Shown piece after piece: positions 42,702-52,500 of a stretch of DNA of 64,000 nucleotides. The notes under the pieces were generated by a model. It did no database searches, was not told the origin of the DNA, and worked only from the letters and a program-made list of their open reading frames with translations. How positions within the stretch are numbered: position 1 is the first letter of the stretch; each line of letters begins with the position of its first letter. Source of the DNA: CAYMEK01 sp964389305 (lineage in GTDB: Bacteria > Spirochaetota > Spirochaetia > SZUA-6 > DRHE01); contig CAYMEK010000018.1 of assembly GCA_964389305.1 (NCBI GenBank), positions 1 to 64,000 of the forward strand. The letters run 5' to 3'. Both the position numbers and the translations under genes were made by a program.

Positions 42702-44660
42702 ATGAGTGAGAAGGATAGCGGTTCGCTTCCCGACATCCCGGCGAATCGAGGCGGCTGCGGCGAGAGCTCCGGCATAGAGATAGACGGGTTGTTCACTGCT
42801 TCCCTGGAGGCGACGGCCGACGGCATTCTGGTAGTGGACAACCACGGGCGGTTAGTTCTGTCCAATAGCCGTTTCGCCGAGATGTGGCGAGTCCCCGAGG
42901 AGTTGATCCGGGAGAGGGACGATCTGAAGATCCGCGAGTTCGTCATGAATCAGCTGGTCGATCCCCCCGCCTATATAGAGAAAATTCGCGTTCTTTACGG
43001 AAGGAAGGACGAAGAGATCGATGAGCTGGTGTTCAAAGACGGCAGGATCTTCGAACGATTTTCTGCTCCTCTGGTCATCGGGGGGCGGATCGCCGGCCGG
43101 GTATGGAGCTTCCGGGATATAACCGCCTACAGGGACGCCCAGAGGCGCCTGGAGCACAGCGAAGAGAAATACAGGGACCTGGTGGAGAACGCCAACAGCA
43201 TCATTCTGCGCTGGGACATCAACGGTATCATCACCTTTATCAATGAGTACGGACAGCGGCTGCTGGGCTTCAGCAGCGAGGAAATTGTGGGCCGGTCCGT
43301 ACTCGGAACAATCGTGGCGGACAGGGAATCGACCGGCCGGGACCTGGTATCCATGATCGAGGGGATCAAGGACAGGCCGGAGGAGTTTATCTACAACGAA
43401 AACGAGAACGTCACCAAAGATGGACGGTCCGTATGGATTTCCTGGTCGAACAAGCCGATCTACAACGAGGCCGGCCGGCTGGTGGGGATCTTGAGCATCG
43501 GCAACGATATTACCGAGCGCAAGAAACTGGAGCAGCAGCTTTTCCAGGCTCAAAAAATGGAGGCGGTGGGTCAGCTCGCCGGGGGGATCGCCCACGACTT
43601 CAACAATATGCTGATGGTGATAAACGGCTACTGCGAGCTGCTTCTCGATGAGCTTCAGGGAGACAGCGCTGTACGAAGGGAAGTGGAGCAGATAAAGGCC
43701 ACTTCCTCCCAGGCTGCGGCCCTCACGAGGCAGCTTCTGGCCTTCGGCCGCCGGCAGGTTGCCCAACCGAAGCTGATCAATCTCAACAGTCTTTTACAGA
43801 ACATCCAGAATATGATCCGCAGGCTGATCGGGGACAGCAGGGAGCTGGAGATCGACAGCGCATCGGAGCCTCTTTATATTTATGCCGATCCGATCCAGGT
43901 GGAGCAGGTAGTTCTGAATCTGGCCGCCAATGCCCGGGATGCGATGCCCGGCGGGGGCAGGCTGATTATCGAGACCCGGGCGGCCGACGTGGGTGAGCTG
44001 AGAAGCGACGAGCTGTACATGGTCAATCCGGGCGGTTACGTGCTCTGCTCGGTACGTGACACCGGTATCGGCATGTCCAAGGAAACACTGGCGCATATCT
44101 TCGAGCCCTTTTTCACTACCAAGGAACCGGCCAAGGGAACCGGCCTGGGCCTTTCCACGGTATATGGAATCGTAAAGCAGAACGAGGGCTACGTTTTCGC
44201 CCACAGCGAACCGGGCAGGGGAAGCGCCTTCACGGTTTATTTCCCCCGCATCGGTGAGGAGGAGCTGATCGGCAGCGAAGAAGCCCAGGTATCCGAGGCG
44301 AGGCTGCGAGGCAGGGAAAGAATCCTCCTGGTGGAAAGCGAAGCCAAGGTTCGCCGCTATACCAAAAGGGTGTTGCAGAAATATGGATATACGGTGACCG
44401 CGGCAAGCAGCGCCGCCGACGCCCTGGCTTTGTGGAAGATCCTGCACAGCAAGATCGACCTGCTGTGTACTACGGTCACGCTTTCCGACCGGCCGGGGAC
44501 CGGACTAGCTGAGAATATCAGGAACATGCGGCCGGGGTTGCCGGTATTGTTGATAGGCGAGAGTGAGGACTGGGAGCCGGCCGCTCGGCTGGAATTGATC
44601 TCCAAGCCCTTCACCAGCCAGATCCTGCTGCGAAAGATTCGTAAACTCCTCGACGGTTGA
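42702..44660 (+). CDS. PAS sensor histidine kinase with degenerate receiver
   Basis: A 652-residue cytoplasmic hybrid kinase with no membrane segment. Two PAS domains lie at about residues 25-145 and 150-275 (GRLVLSNSRFAEMWRVPEELI; GIITFINEYGQRLLGFSSEEIVG). HisKA carries His298 in GGIAHDFNN. The ATP-binding domain has the N-box ANARDAMPG, DTGIGM and GTGLGLSTVYG. The C-terminal receiver (from about residue 540) starts LLVESEAK instead of the acidic LVDDE pair. The site where phospho-Asp is expected reads DLLCTTVTLSD, so the acceptor is Thr; the final KPFT keeps the Lys. It may be a non-phosphorylated regulator of the kinase. Its partner regulator is not nearby. Confidence 0.9.
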   Translation: MSEKDSGSLPDIPANRGGCGESSGIEIDGLFTASLEATADGILVVDNHGRLVLSNSRFAEMWRVPEELIRERDDLKIREFVMNQLVDPPAYIEKIRVLYGRKDEEIDELVFKDGRIFERFSAPLVIGGRIAGRVWSFRDITAYRDAQRRLEHSEEKYRDLVENANSIILRWDINGIITFINEYGQRLLGFSSEEIVGRSVLGTIVADRESTGRDLVSMIEGIKDRPEEFIYNENENVTKDGRSVWISWSNKPIYNEAGRLVGILSIGNDITERKKLEQQLFQAQKMEAVGQLAGGIAHDFNNMLMVINGYCELLLDELQGDSAVRREVEQIKATSSQAAALTRQLLAFGRRQVAQPKLINLNSLLQNIQNMIRRLIGDSRELEIDSASEPLYIYADPIQVEQVVLNLAANARDAMPGGGRLIIETRAADVGELRSDELYMVNPGGYVLCSVRDTGIGMSKETLAHIFEPFFTTKEPAKGTGLGLSTVYGIVKQNEGYVFAHSEPGRGSAFTVYFPRIGEEELIGSEEAQVSEARLRGRERILLVESEAKVRRYTKRVLQKYGYTVTAASSAADALALWKILHSKIDLLCTTVTLSDRPGTGLAENIRNMRPGLPVLLIGESEDWEPAARLELISKPFTSQILLRKIRKLLDG

Positions 44661-44690
44661 CAAGCGAGTGGTCAGTCCGTACGGTAAGGC

Positions 44691-45248
44691 ATGCGTATCC
44701 GCTACAACGCTCCGGTAATACTCACCTTCACTCTGCTGGCCACAGCCGTTCTGGTCATCAATCAGGTGGACGGCGGCTTCACGGCCCGCTATTTCGTCGC
44801 CTATCCCGGCTTCCATGGCCGGCCGATCGATTTCCTGCGCCTGTTCTCCCACGTCCTGGGACACAGGGATTGGATACATCTGATGAGCAATTTCAGCTTC
44901 ATTCTGCTCATCGGTCCGGTACTGGAGGAAAAATACCGCTCCGGGCCTCTGTTCCTGATGATGGTGGTCACCGCCCTGGTTACGGGCGTACTGAACCTCG
45001 TTTTTTTCTCTACCGGATTGATGGGAGCCAGCGGGATTGTTTTCATGCTCATTCTGTTGAGTTCCTTCACCAACATCCGAACCGGGGAGATTCCGCTGAC
45101 CTTTATTCTGATCGTGGTGCTGTTCCTGGCCAAGGAGTTCATCGACGCCCTGTCGCAGGACAATGTCTCCCAGTTTGCCCACGTTATCGGGGGGATTTGC
45201 GGAAGTCTGTTTGGGTTTTTTCTTACCAGGACGGGACGCAGCGCCTGA
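44691..45248 (+). CDS. Rhomboid-family intramembrane serine protease
   Basis: A 185-residue six-helix membrane protein. The catalytic dyad is Ser114 in LMGASGIVF and His164 in AHVIGGICGSLFG; the upstream HLMSNFSFILLIG has the conserved His and Asn of the oxyanion site. This makes it an active-looking rhomboid, which cuts transmembrane helices within the bilayer. AAGG precedes the ATG. It lies 30 bases after the histidine kinase gene and before prfA. Bacterial substrates are mostly unknown, and none is suggested by neighbours. Confidence 0.9.
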   Translation: MRIRYNAPVILTFTLLATAVLVINQVDGGFTARYFVAYPGFHGRPIDFLRLFSHVLGHRDWIHLMSNFSFILLIGPVLEEKYRSGPLFLMMVVTALVTGVLNLVFFSTGLMGASGIVFMLILLSSFTNIRTGEIPLTFILIVVLFLAKEFIDALSQDNVSQFAHVIGGICGSLFGFFLTRTGRSA

Positions 45249-45297
45249 GCCGCCCCCGGATTGAACGGGCATCTTAATTTTGATACCTTAGCAACAG

Positions 45298-46383
45298 ATG
45301 CACGAGAGCGCTATATTCGAGAAACTGGACAGGATGCAGCGACGCTATCAGGAGCTGCAGGAACAGGTTTCGGACCCGGAAGTGCTCAAGGATCAGAAGC
45401 GCTACCGCGAGCTGATGCAGGAACTGGCCGGGCTGGAGAACATAGTGGAGGAGTATTTCAGCCATCAGAAGCTGAACGCCGAGATCAAGGGTACCGAGGA
45501 GCTGATCGAGGAAGGCGGAGAGGGGGAGCTTATCAGCCTGGCCCGGGAGGAGCTGAAAGGCTTGAAGGAGAAGCGCGAACAGAGCCTCCACAAGCTGAAG
45601 ATGCTGCTGGTGCCCAAAGATCCCCTGGATCTCAAAAACATCATCATGGAGGTGCGGGCCGGCACCGGCGGAGAGGAAGCGGCGTTGTTTGCCGCCGACC
45701 TTTTCCGCATGTATTCGCGGTATGCCGAGTCCAGGCGATGGAATATCGAGATCCTCAGCTCCCACCAGACCGAAATCGGCGGCTTCAAGGAGGTAATTTT
45801 CTCCATCACCGGTAAGAGCGTGTACGAGAGTCTGCGCTACGAGAGCGGGGTACACCGGGTGCAGCGGGTGCCGGTTACGGAGGCGGGGGGACGCATCCAC
45901 ACCTCCGCAGTAACCGTAGCGGTGCTGCCGGAAGCGGAGCCCACGGAGATAGCCATCCACCCGGAAGATTTACGAGTCGATGTTTATCGCTCTTCGGGCC
46001 CGGGGGGACAGAGTGTGAACACCACGGATTCGGCGGTACGGATCACGCACCTGCCGACCGGTATGGTGGTTACCTGCCAGGATGAGAAGTCCCAGCATAA
46101 GAACAAAGCCAAGGCGCTGCGGGTGCTGCGGGCCAGGTTGTTCGAGAAGGAGGAGGAGAAGAAGCACGCCGAGCGGGCCGCCGCCCGCAGGGTACAGGTC
46201 GGCTCTGGAGACCGTTCGGAACGTATCCGCACCTACAACTTCCCGCAGAACCGCTTGACCGATCATCGCATCAACCTCACCCTCTACCGCCTCGAGGAGG
46301 TGATGCTGGGCGACCTGGATCCGATCATCGAGGCGCTCAAGCTCAGCGCCCGGGAGGAATATCTCAAGAAGCTGGCAGTATGA
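45298..46383 (+). CDS. prfA: Peptide chain release factor 1
   Basis: A 361-residue factor that reads UAA and UAG stops and triggers peptide release. RVPVTEAGGRIHTS carries the tripeptide anticodon (PVT where many have PAT), and SSGPGGQSVNTTDSAVR carries the catalytic GGQ (residues 236-238). The coiled N-terminal domain and length are normal. No good ribosome site precedes the ATG. Its stop overlaps the prmC start by four bases (ATGA), so the factor and its own methylase are coupled. Confidence 0.98.
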   Translation: MHESAIFEKLDRMQRRYQELQEQVSDPEVLKDQKRYRELMQELAGLENIVEEYFSHQKLNAEIKGTEELIEEGGEGELISLAREELKGLKEKREQSLHKLKMLLVPKDPLDLKNIIMEVRAGTGGEEAALFAADLFRMYSRYAESRRWNIEILSSHQTEIGGFKEVIFSITGKSVYESLRYESGVHRVQRVPVTEAGGRIHTSAVTVAVLPEAEPTEIAIHPEDLRVDVYRSSGPGGQSVNTTDSAVRITHLPTGMVVTCQDEKSQHKNKAKALRVLRARLFEKEEEKKHAERAAARRVQVGSGDRSERIRTYNFPQNRLTDHRINLTLYRLEEVMLGDLDPIIEALKLSAREEYLKKLAV

Positions 46384-47285
46384 ACATAGCCGCCGCTCTC
46401 CAGCAGGGGAAAAGCCGTCTGTTCTACGCTGAGGTGGAAACGCCGCTTCTGGACGCCACGCTGCTGCTCTCCGAGGCGCTGGGAAAGAGCAAAGAGCTGC
46501 TGCTCGCCTCCCTTCCCGATCCGGTGGCCGAAGAGGGCCTGCAGCGTTTCCACAGCTTCCTGCAGATGCGCTGTTCGGGGCTGCCGGTCTCCTACATCCG
46601 CCGCAAGAAGGAGTTCTACAGCCTGGAGTTCTACGTGGACGAGCGGGTGATGGTACCCCGTCCGGAAACCGAGCTGCTGGTGGAGGAGGCGCTGGCCATC
46701 CTGAAGGCGGATCCCGGGCTGAAGCGGGTACACGACGCCTGTACGGGAAGCGGCTGTGTGGCCGTGGCGTTGAAAAGCTCTCTGCCCGAGCTCGAGGTTT
46801 CCGCCTCGGATTTCCTGCCGGAAGCCCTGGAGGTGGCCGCAATCAATATCCGGCGGCTGCTGCAACCGCCTGATCGAGGCCGCTTCGCCCGGCGGTTGCG
46901 GCGCCGAACTCCCGTCAGGCTGCACCGTTCGGACCTGCTGTCCCGGGTTCCCGAGCGGTATGACCTGATCACGGCCAATCCCCCGTACCTTAGCGACCTG
47001 GAGGCGGAGAATATGAGGAAAGCGGGCTGGCCAGAGCCGCAGATCGCCCTCCGTGGGGGCGCCGACGGCACGGATCTGCTGCGGCGCCTGATTCGCCAGG
47101 CCCCCCGGAAGCTGAGCTCATCGGGCTACCTTCTTCTGGAAGCGGCGGCAGGGCAGATGAAGGGGCTAGCCGGTGAGCTGGCCGCCCAGGGATTCGAAGA
47201 GATCGTCGTCGCGCCGGATCTGGCCGGGCGCGACAGGTTGATCAGGGGAAGGTTGGGTTCCTATGGCGGAGACCGGCGTGCGTAG
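46380..47285 (+). CDS. prmC: Release factor glutamine methyltransferase
   Basis: A 301-residue HemK-family enzyme that methylates the Gln of the GGQ motif in release factors. The N-terminal helical domain is followed by VPRPETELLVEEAL, the SAM motif HDACTGSGCVAVAL, and catalytic TANPPYLS (Asn200 to Tyr203). It is the expected partner of prfA just upstream. The coding region overlaps relA by 23 bases, an unusually long overlap for this pair. The SAM-domain insert with RRLLQPPDRGRFARRLRRR is a lineage-specific basic patch. Confidence 0.95.
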   Translation: MNIAAALQQGKSRLFYAEVETPLLDATLLLSEALGKSKELLLASLPDPVAEEGLQRFHSFLQMRCSGLPVSYIRRKKEFYSLEFYVDERVMVPRPETELLVEEALAILKADPGLKRVHDACTGSGCVAVALKSSLPELEVSASDFLPEALEVAAINIRRLLQPPDRGRFARRLRRRTPVRLHRSDLLSRVPERYDLITANPPYLSDLEAENMRKAGWPEPQIALRGGADGTDLLRRLIRQAPRKLSSSGYLLLEAAAGQMKGLAGELAAQGFEEIVVAPDLAGRDRLIRGRLGSYGGDRRA

Positions 47286-49314
47286 CCTGATCCAGGATTT
47301 CTCGCGCAAGCTGGAGCGCTATACCGAAGAAGAGCGCAGGAAGATTTTCTCGGCCCTGCGCTGGGGTGAAGGGCTGCACCACAATCAGAAGAGGGCCAGC
47401 GGGGAGCCCTTCATCATACACCCCTTGCGGGTGGCGGAGATTCTGGTCGACGCTCACCTGGACTTCCAGACCGTAATCGCAGCACTTCTGCACGACGCTC
47501 TGGAAGACACCGGCCTGTCCTCCCGGGAGCTGCGCAAGGAGTACGGACGCGAGGTGGAAGCCCTGGTCCAGGGGGTCACCAAGATTTCGGTGATCCGGGG
47601 CCGCAGCAAAACCACCCAGGCTGCGGCCTCGATCCGCAAGATGCTGTTCGCCATGGTCAAGGACATCCGGGTGATAATGATCAAGCTGGCGGACAAGCTG
47701 CACAACATGCGCACCCTGGAGTATCTTGCTCCCGGCAGCCAGAAGCGCATCGCCGCCGAGTGTTTGGAGATCTACGCTCCTCTGGCCGGGCGGCTGGGCA
47801 TGTCGCGGATCAAGAACGAGCTGGAAGACCTGGCCTTGAAGGTGCTCCATCCCCGAGCCTACGAGCAGATCGATCACTTCGTGCAGGAGAGGCAAGAAGA
47901 TCTCCAGGAGTTCCTGAGCTCCATGGAGCAGAGCATCCGCCTGGAAGCCGAGAAGGCCGGGATACCGGTCGAGATGGAAAGCCGGGTCAAGCACTACTAC
48001 TCGATGTACCGTAAGATCAAGAAAACCGGCAGGATCATCGACGAGATATACGACCTGGCGGGGATGCGTATCCTCTGCAACACCCCAGGGCAGTGCTACG
48101 AGCTTCTGGGCATCCTGCACAGTCTCTGGAAGCCGATCGAGGGACGCTTCAAGGACTACATCGCCATGCCCAAGTCCAACCTCTATCAGAGCCTGCACAC
48201 CACGGTGATGGGTCCCGCGGGCAAGATGCTGGAGGTGCAGATCCGCACCCACCAGATGCACCGGACCGCCGAGGAGGGCATTGCGGCTCACTGGCTGTAC
48301 AAGCGGGAGCTGGCGGGGGAGAGCTTCAAGCCCGAGCAGCTTACCATCATCAACATGCTGAAAAGCTGGGACTCCTCCAGCGTCGCTTCACCGGATTTTC
48401 TCGAAGAAATCAAGCGGGAGCTGCTCAAGGATTCGATCTACGTTTTTACGCCCCGGGGAGACATCATCGAGCTGCCCCGGGGCGCCACCGCTCTAGATTT
48501 CGCCTACCATATCCACACCGAGATCGGCAACCATTGCCAGGCGGCCAAGGCCGACGGCAACCTGGTGAGGCTGAACGAGGAGCTGCGAAACACCCAGGTC
48601 ATCGAGATCGTTACCGCCCCTTCCGCCCACCCGCACCTGAACTGGCTGCGCTTCGTGCGTACCTCCCGGGCGCGTTCCAAGATCAGGCACTGGCTCCTGC
48701 AGAACGAGCCCAACCTGATCATCGACCGCAACATCGTGGCCAAGAAGAAAGCCTCCGGCTCCGCCGGGGAGCGGGATACCGGGGCCGGCCGGGAGGCTCC
48801 GGTGCAGGGCAAGCCGGGTCGGCGCTGGCGGGGACGGCTGGAGAGCGAGACTCAGGTTCGAGATTCGACAAAGGTGGGTATCCGTATCGGGGAGGAGCGT
48901 AACCTGATGATCCACCTGGCCGGCTGCTGCCGGCCCGCTTCCGGTGATCCGATCGTAGGCTACGTTTCCCGCGGCCGGGGCATCATCGTGCACCGGGCCT
49001 CCTGTCCAAACCTGGCCTATATAAAGGATTTCGCCGAACGGAATCTGGAAGTAGAATGGGAGACGGTCAGCTCCAAAGCCACCCGGCGCTTCGAGGTCAC
49101 CGCCCGCCAGACCACCAATCTCTTCTCCGAGGTCGAGGGGGCGATCAAGAAGTTCCACGGCCACCTGATCGAAGGCAAGCTGGAGGAAAACGCGCCTGAG
49201 ACGCTGCAGGGCTTCTTCACCGTGGAATTGGACAACGGCAAAGACTTCGATCGGGTATTGAAGAGCCTGCGTACCATCCCTTCGGTGCAGCAGATACGTC
49301 CGGTAAGCGGCTGA
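47263..49314 (+). CDS. RelA/SpoT (p)ppGpp synthetase/hydrolase
   Basis: A 683-residue bifunctional Rel enzyme. The N-terminal HD domain keeps HDALED (His77, Asp78, Glu81, Asp82), so hydrolysis is likely active. The synthetase domain has RFKDYIAMPKSNLYQSLHT and EVQIRTHQMH with the catalytic Glu. A TGS domain (VFTPRGDIIELPRGATALDFA), a CC/zinc-finger-like segment and a C-terminal ACT domain follow. It makes and degrades the stringent alarmone in the cytoplasm. AGGGGAAGG inside prmC serves the ATG. A Gly/Arg-rich insert near residues 500-525 is unusual. Confidence 0.95.
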   Translation: MAETGVRSLIQDFSRKLERYTEEERRKIFSALRWGEGLHHNQKRASGEPFIIHPLRVAEILVDAHLDFQTVIAALLHDALEDTGLSSRELRKEYGREVEALVQGVTKISVIRGRSKTTQAAASIRKMLFAMVKDIRVIMIKLADKLHNMRTLEYLAPGSQKRIAAECLEIYAPLAGRLGMSRIKNELEDLALKVLHPRAYEQIDHFVQERQEDLQEFLSSMEQSIRLEAEKAGIPVEMESRVKHYYSMYRKIKKTGRIIDEIYDLAGMRILCNTPGQCYELLGILHSLWKPIEGRFKDYIAMPKSNLYQSLHTTVMGPAGKMLEVQIRTHQMHRTAEEGIAAHWLYKRELAGESFKPEQLTIINMLKSWDSSSVASPDFLEEIKRELLKDSIYVFTPRGDIIELPRGATALDFAYHIHTEIGNHCQAAKADGNLVRLNEELRNTQVIEIVTAPSAHPHLNWLRFVRTSRARSKIRHWLLQNEPNLIIDRNIVAKKKASGSAGERDTGAGREAPVQGKPGRRWRGRLESETQVRDSTKVGIRIGEERNLMIHLAGCCRPASGDPIVGYVSRGRGIIVHRASCPNLAYIKDFAERNLEVEWETVSSKATRRFEVTARQTTNLFSEVEGAIKKFHGHLIEGKLEENAPETLQGFFTVELDNGKDFDRVLKSLRTIPSVQQIRPVSG

Positions 49315-49325
49315 ACCTGCTTTTC

Positions 49326-49347
49326 CCGGCCGCCTCCCGGCGGCCGG
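49326..49347. terminator. Strong hairpin after relA
   Basis: CCGGCCGCC and GGCGGCCGG form a perfect nine-pair stem with a four-base loop, 12 bases after the stop. No U run follows, so it could be an intrinsic terminator of weak type or an mRNA-stabilising stem. Confidence 0.45.
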
Positions 49348-49409
49348 AAGCCTGGAAAATGTCAGAAATTCGGATCTCAATGTGATATCTATTATATTGA
49401 TTGGTTAAA

Positions 49410-49447
49410 TTTTCCGACAGCAGGTGCTTGGCGCGCCTGTCGGGAAA
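49410..49447. repeat. Second inverted repeat upstream of the Ig-protein genes
   Basis: CCGACAG (49414-49420) pairs with CTGTCGG (49437-49443), extended by TTT/AAA. It lies in the 255-base gap 49315-49569, between relA and the giant protein genes. No clear promoter is seen; TATGAT at 49468-49473 is a lone -10-like match. Confidence 0.45.
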
Positions 49448-49569
49448 AACCATTCATCTGCCGACTAGGTATGATAGAGAGCCGGTCGGCATAGGGAGGG
49501 AGGGCCGCCCAGCAAAAAGTTTTCCGGTACGATTCTTGAGAAGATGATGGGAGAGGGAGAGGTGGTGCT

Positions 49570-52500
49570 ATGAACGGAAACCGGAAACATACCTCCATTA
49601 TCATACTGCTGGCGAGCATTTCAGTCGTTTTTTTCACCTGTAAGAATCCATTCACCCGGGTCGGTCTGGGCGACGAGGTAGACCTGGATGTTCCCGATCT
49701 TTCGATCGACAGCCACGAGAACGGGGACTTCGTGAGCTTCGTAGACGGGGATTTCGAGATCTACGGCCGGTACGCAGACGATATCGAGGTGGCCAGCGTC
49801 ACGATCTCCTTCGACGGGGGGGACAGCTTCGCCAGCACCGAGCTGGACAGCAAGAACAGGAAGTGGAGCTTCCTGGTCCGCCAGGCCGACGGCTACACAG
49901 ACGGAGAAAAAGAGCTGATCATCCAGGCCACCGATACTTCGGACAAGGTCATCGAGAAGCGCCTGTTCCTTTTCTTCGACACCGCGCCGCCGCTGGTGCT
50001 GGTTACGGTGCCCTACGAATACGAGTACGCGCCCCCCCTGCAGAAAAACACCTTCAATGGTGAGTTCAGCCTGAAAGGCGAGGCGGCCGACAGCTTCGGC
50101 ATCAAGCGGGTCACTGTTGATGTGTACGACTCACCCATGGGCGCGAGCGACCCCCTTCAATCCTACACCGCGGCCGGCACCGCTAGCTGGACCGCCTTGA
50201 TCGACAGCACGGACCTGACCATAGGCAGCGCAGAGTTCGTTTTCCTGGTCACCGCGGAGGACAACGCCGGGAATAGCAATACCTATGTCTACAACTACAA
50301 GGACGTGTGCGAAGCCAACGACCCCGACCCCATCACGGTGGAGCAGCTATACGATATCGAACAGGGGACGGACCTGGGCCTGGGGATCACGCCGGCGAGC
50401 CTGCCGGGCTACAGGAAATATCACGATCCGGGTGAGAATCCGAAATTTACGCTGCAGATCGATCAGGCCGAGGACCTGCCCCAGTTCGTGGTAAGCAATC
50501 CCGACGAAAGCTCGCCTCCGGATCAGAACATCCTGGGAGCCAGCGCCAACGGCATCGGACTGGTGGAGGACGACGACGGGGTGAGCGTGTCCAGCATCGA
50601 GATCTGCATCGACGGCGGCGGCTGGGTCTCGCCGACCCAGACGGTTCCGGCAAGCGGCAGCGCCCTCTCGGTACGCTGGCAGCATGATCTGTCCGGGCTT
50701 TCCGAAGGACTGCATACCATACAGGTTCAGGCTCAGGATGTAGGCACTAAATCGAATAGCAGTGCGGAGGTCGGCTTTTTCGTGGACCTCGGGGCTCCCT
50801 CGGTGGAGATCACCTCGCCTGCTCAGGGAAGCTACCACAACGGGGATATCCTGGTTCAGGGCACCGCCTCGGACACCCAGGGGGTAACCAGCGTGAAGGT
50901 CAGCACCGACGGGGGTGCGGACTATTACGACGCCACCGATACCGGGGGAGGCTTCAGCACCTGGCAGTACAGCGCAGCCGTTCCCGGAGACGGGCTCACC
51001 GACGGCAGCCGGACCATCAAGGTTATGGCCCAGGACGGCTCCGCCAAGATCGCCTATACCAATCTGCAGGTGATCATAGACACCCAGGATCCGTCGGTTT
51101 CCTTCCTCACTCCGGCCAACTCCAGCACGGTCAACGGCGAGGTGCTGCTCCGGGGAACCGCCGCGGACAACACCCAGATCAGCAAAGTCGAGCTGAAGGT
51201 GGGCAAGAACGATCCCTGGATCGAGATGAGCGGCACCTACAACTGGGAGTATGCCATCGACAGCGTGAGCTACGCCAATGCCACCCACGCGGATGAGACC
51301 CCGCCGGGAAGCGATGTCTGGCGGCTGAACATCCGGGCCAGGGCGACCGATACGGCGGGCAACGTCACCGAGCTTACCAATTACAACCTGTTCATCGACA
51401 ACGACCTGGACAAGCCCACGGTCAACGTCATCTCGCCGCTGGACGGGCAGAACCTGGGCGGATCGGTCCTGGTCAGCGGTACGGCCTTCGACGACGATGC
51501 GGTGCACCACGTGGAGATGAAGCTGGACCTTAATCATGACGGAGACTTCCTGGATCAGATCGACCTCAACGGCGACTTCGATACCCTGGACGATTTCGAA
51601 GACGAGCAGCAGTGGTACACGGTCAGCGGCACCACCACCTGGACTCAAAACCTAAACACCGCCGGCGAGCTGTATCAGACCGAGCCGGGGCACGACGGGC
51701 AGGTTACTATCCGGGTACGGGCCGTGGACACCAAGGATGGCCTCACTCCCGGTCTGGCCGGCAACTACCAGGAGCTTACCATACACTTCGACGACACCAT
51801 CCCGCGGCTGGAGAACGTAAGCCATTCCTCCGGCGACTATGTCAAGGGGATCTTCAACCTGACTGCGGACGTGCTCGATGATATCCGCGTGGACGAAATC
51901 TACATCAGCTATGACGGCGGAGTGAACTACGACGACGTGCTGAACGACCCGACCTACGCCGGGACGTTCGTCCAGAACGATATCAACGATTACGATATCG
52001 ATATACCCATCAACACCATCGCCACCTCCAGCGGTATCCTGTACCTGCGGCTGAAGGTCGTGGACAACGCCAACTACCAGAAGCTGGAGTACATCAACCT
52101 GAACGTGGACAACGTGTATCCGGAGGGGATCTATACCGGCGACAGCCTGGATATTTATGGAAGCGGCCTCCACTCCCGGGTTCAGGGCACGGCCACGGAC
52201 GCGGAGAGCGTCAGCGGCATCGAGCAAATCCAGGTCTACTTCGTACGGGGTGCGAGCGTGTATAATCCCCAGACAGGCGGGACAATCGGAGTGGGAAGCA
52301 CCGATTTCGGCGACGGTAACGGCAGCGTGGCCTACACGGTCAATCCGAGCTACAAGATCATCATCGACAATCGCTACGAGCTGGGCAACGACTCGGGCGG
52401 AAACGGCGACGGGGACGGCTACGACGAGTCCCTGACCCTGGCCGGATCTACTTACAACTGGTGGGCGGAATTCGATTCCACCCACATCCCCGACGGAACC

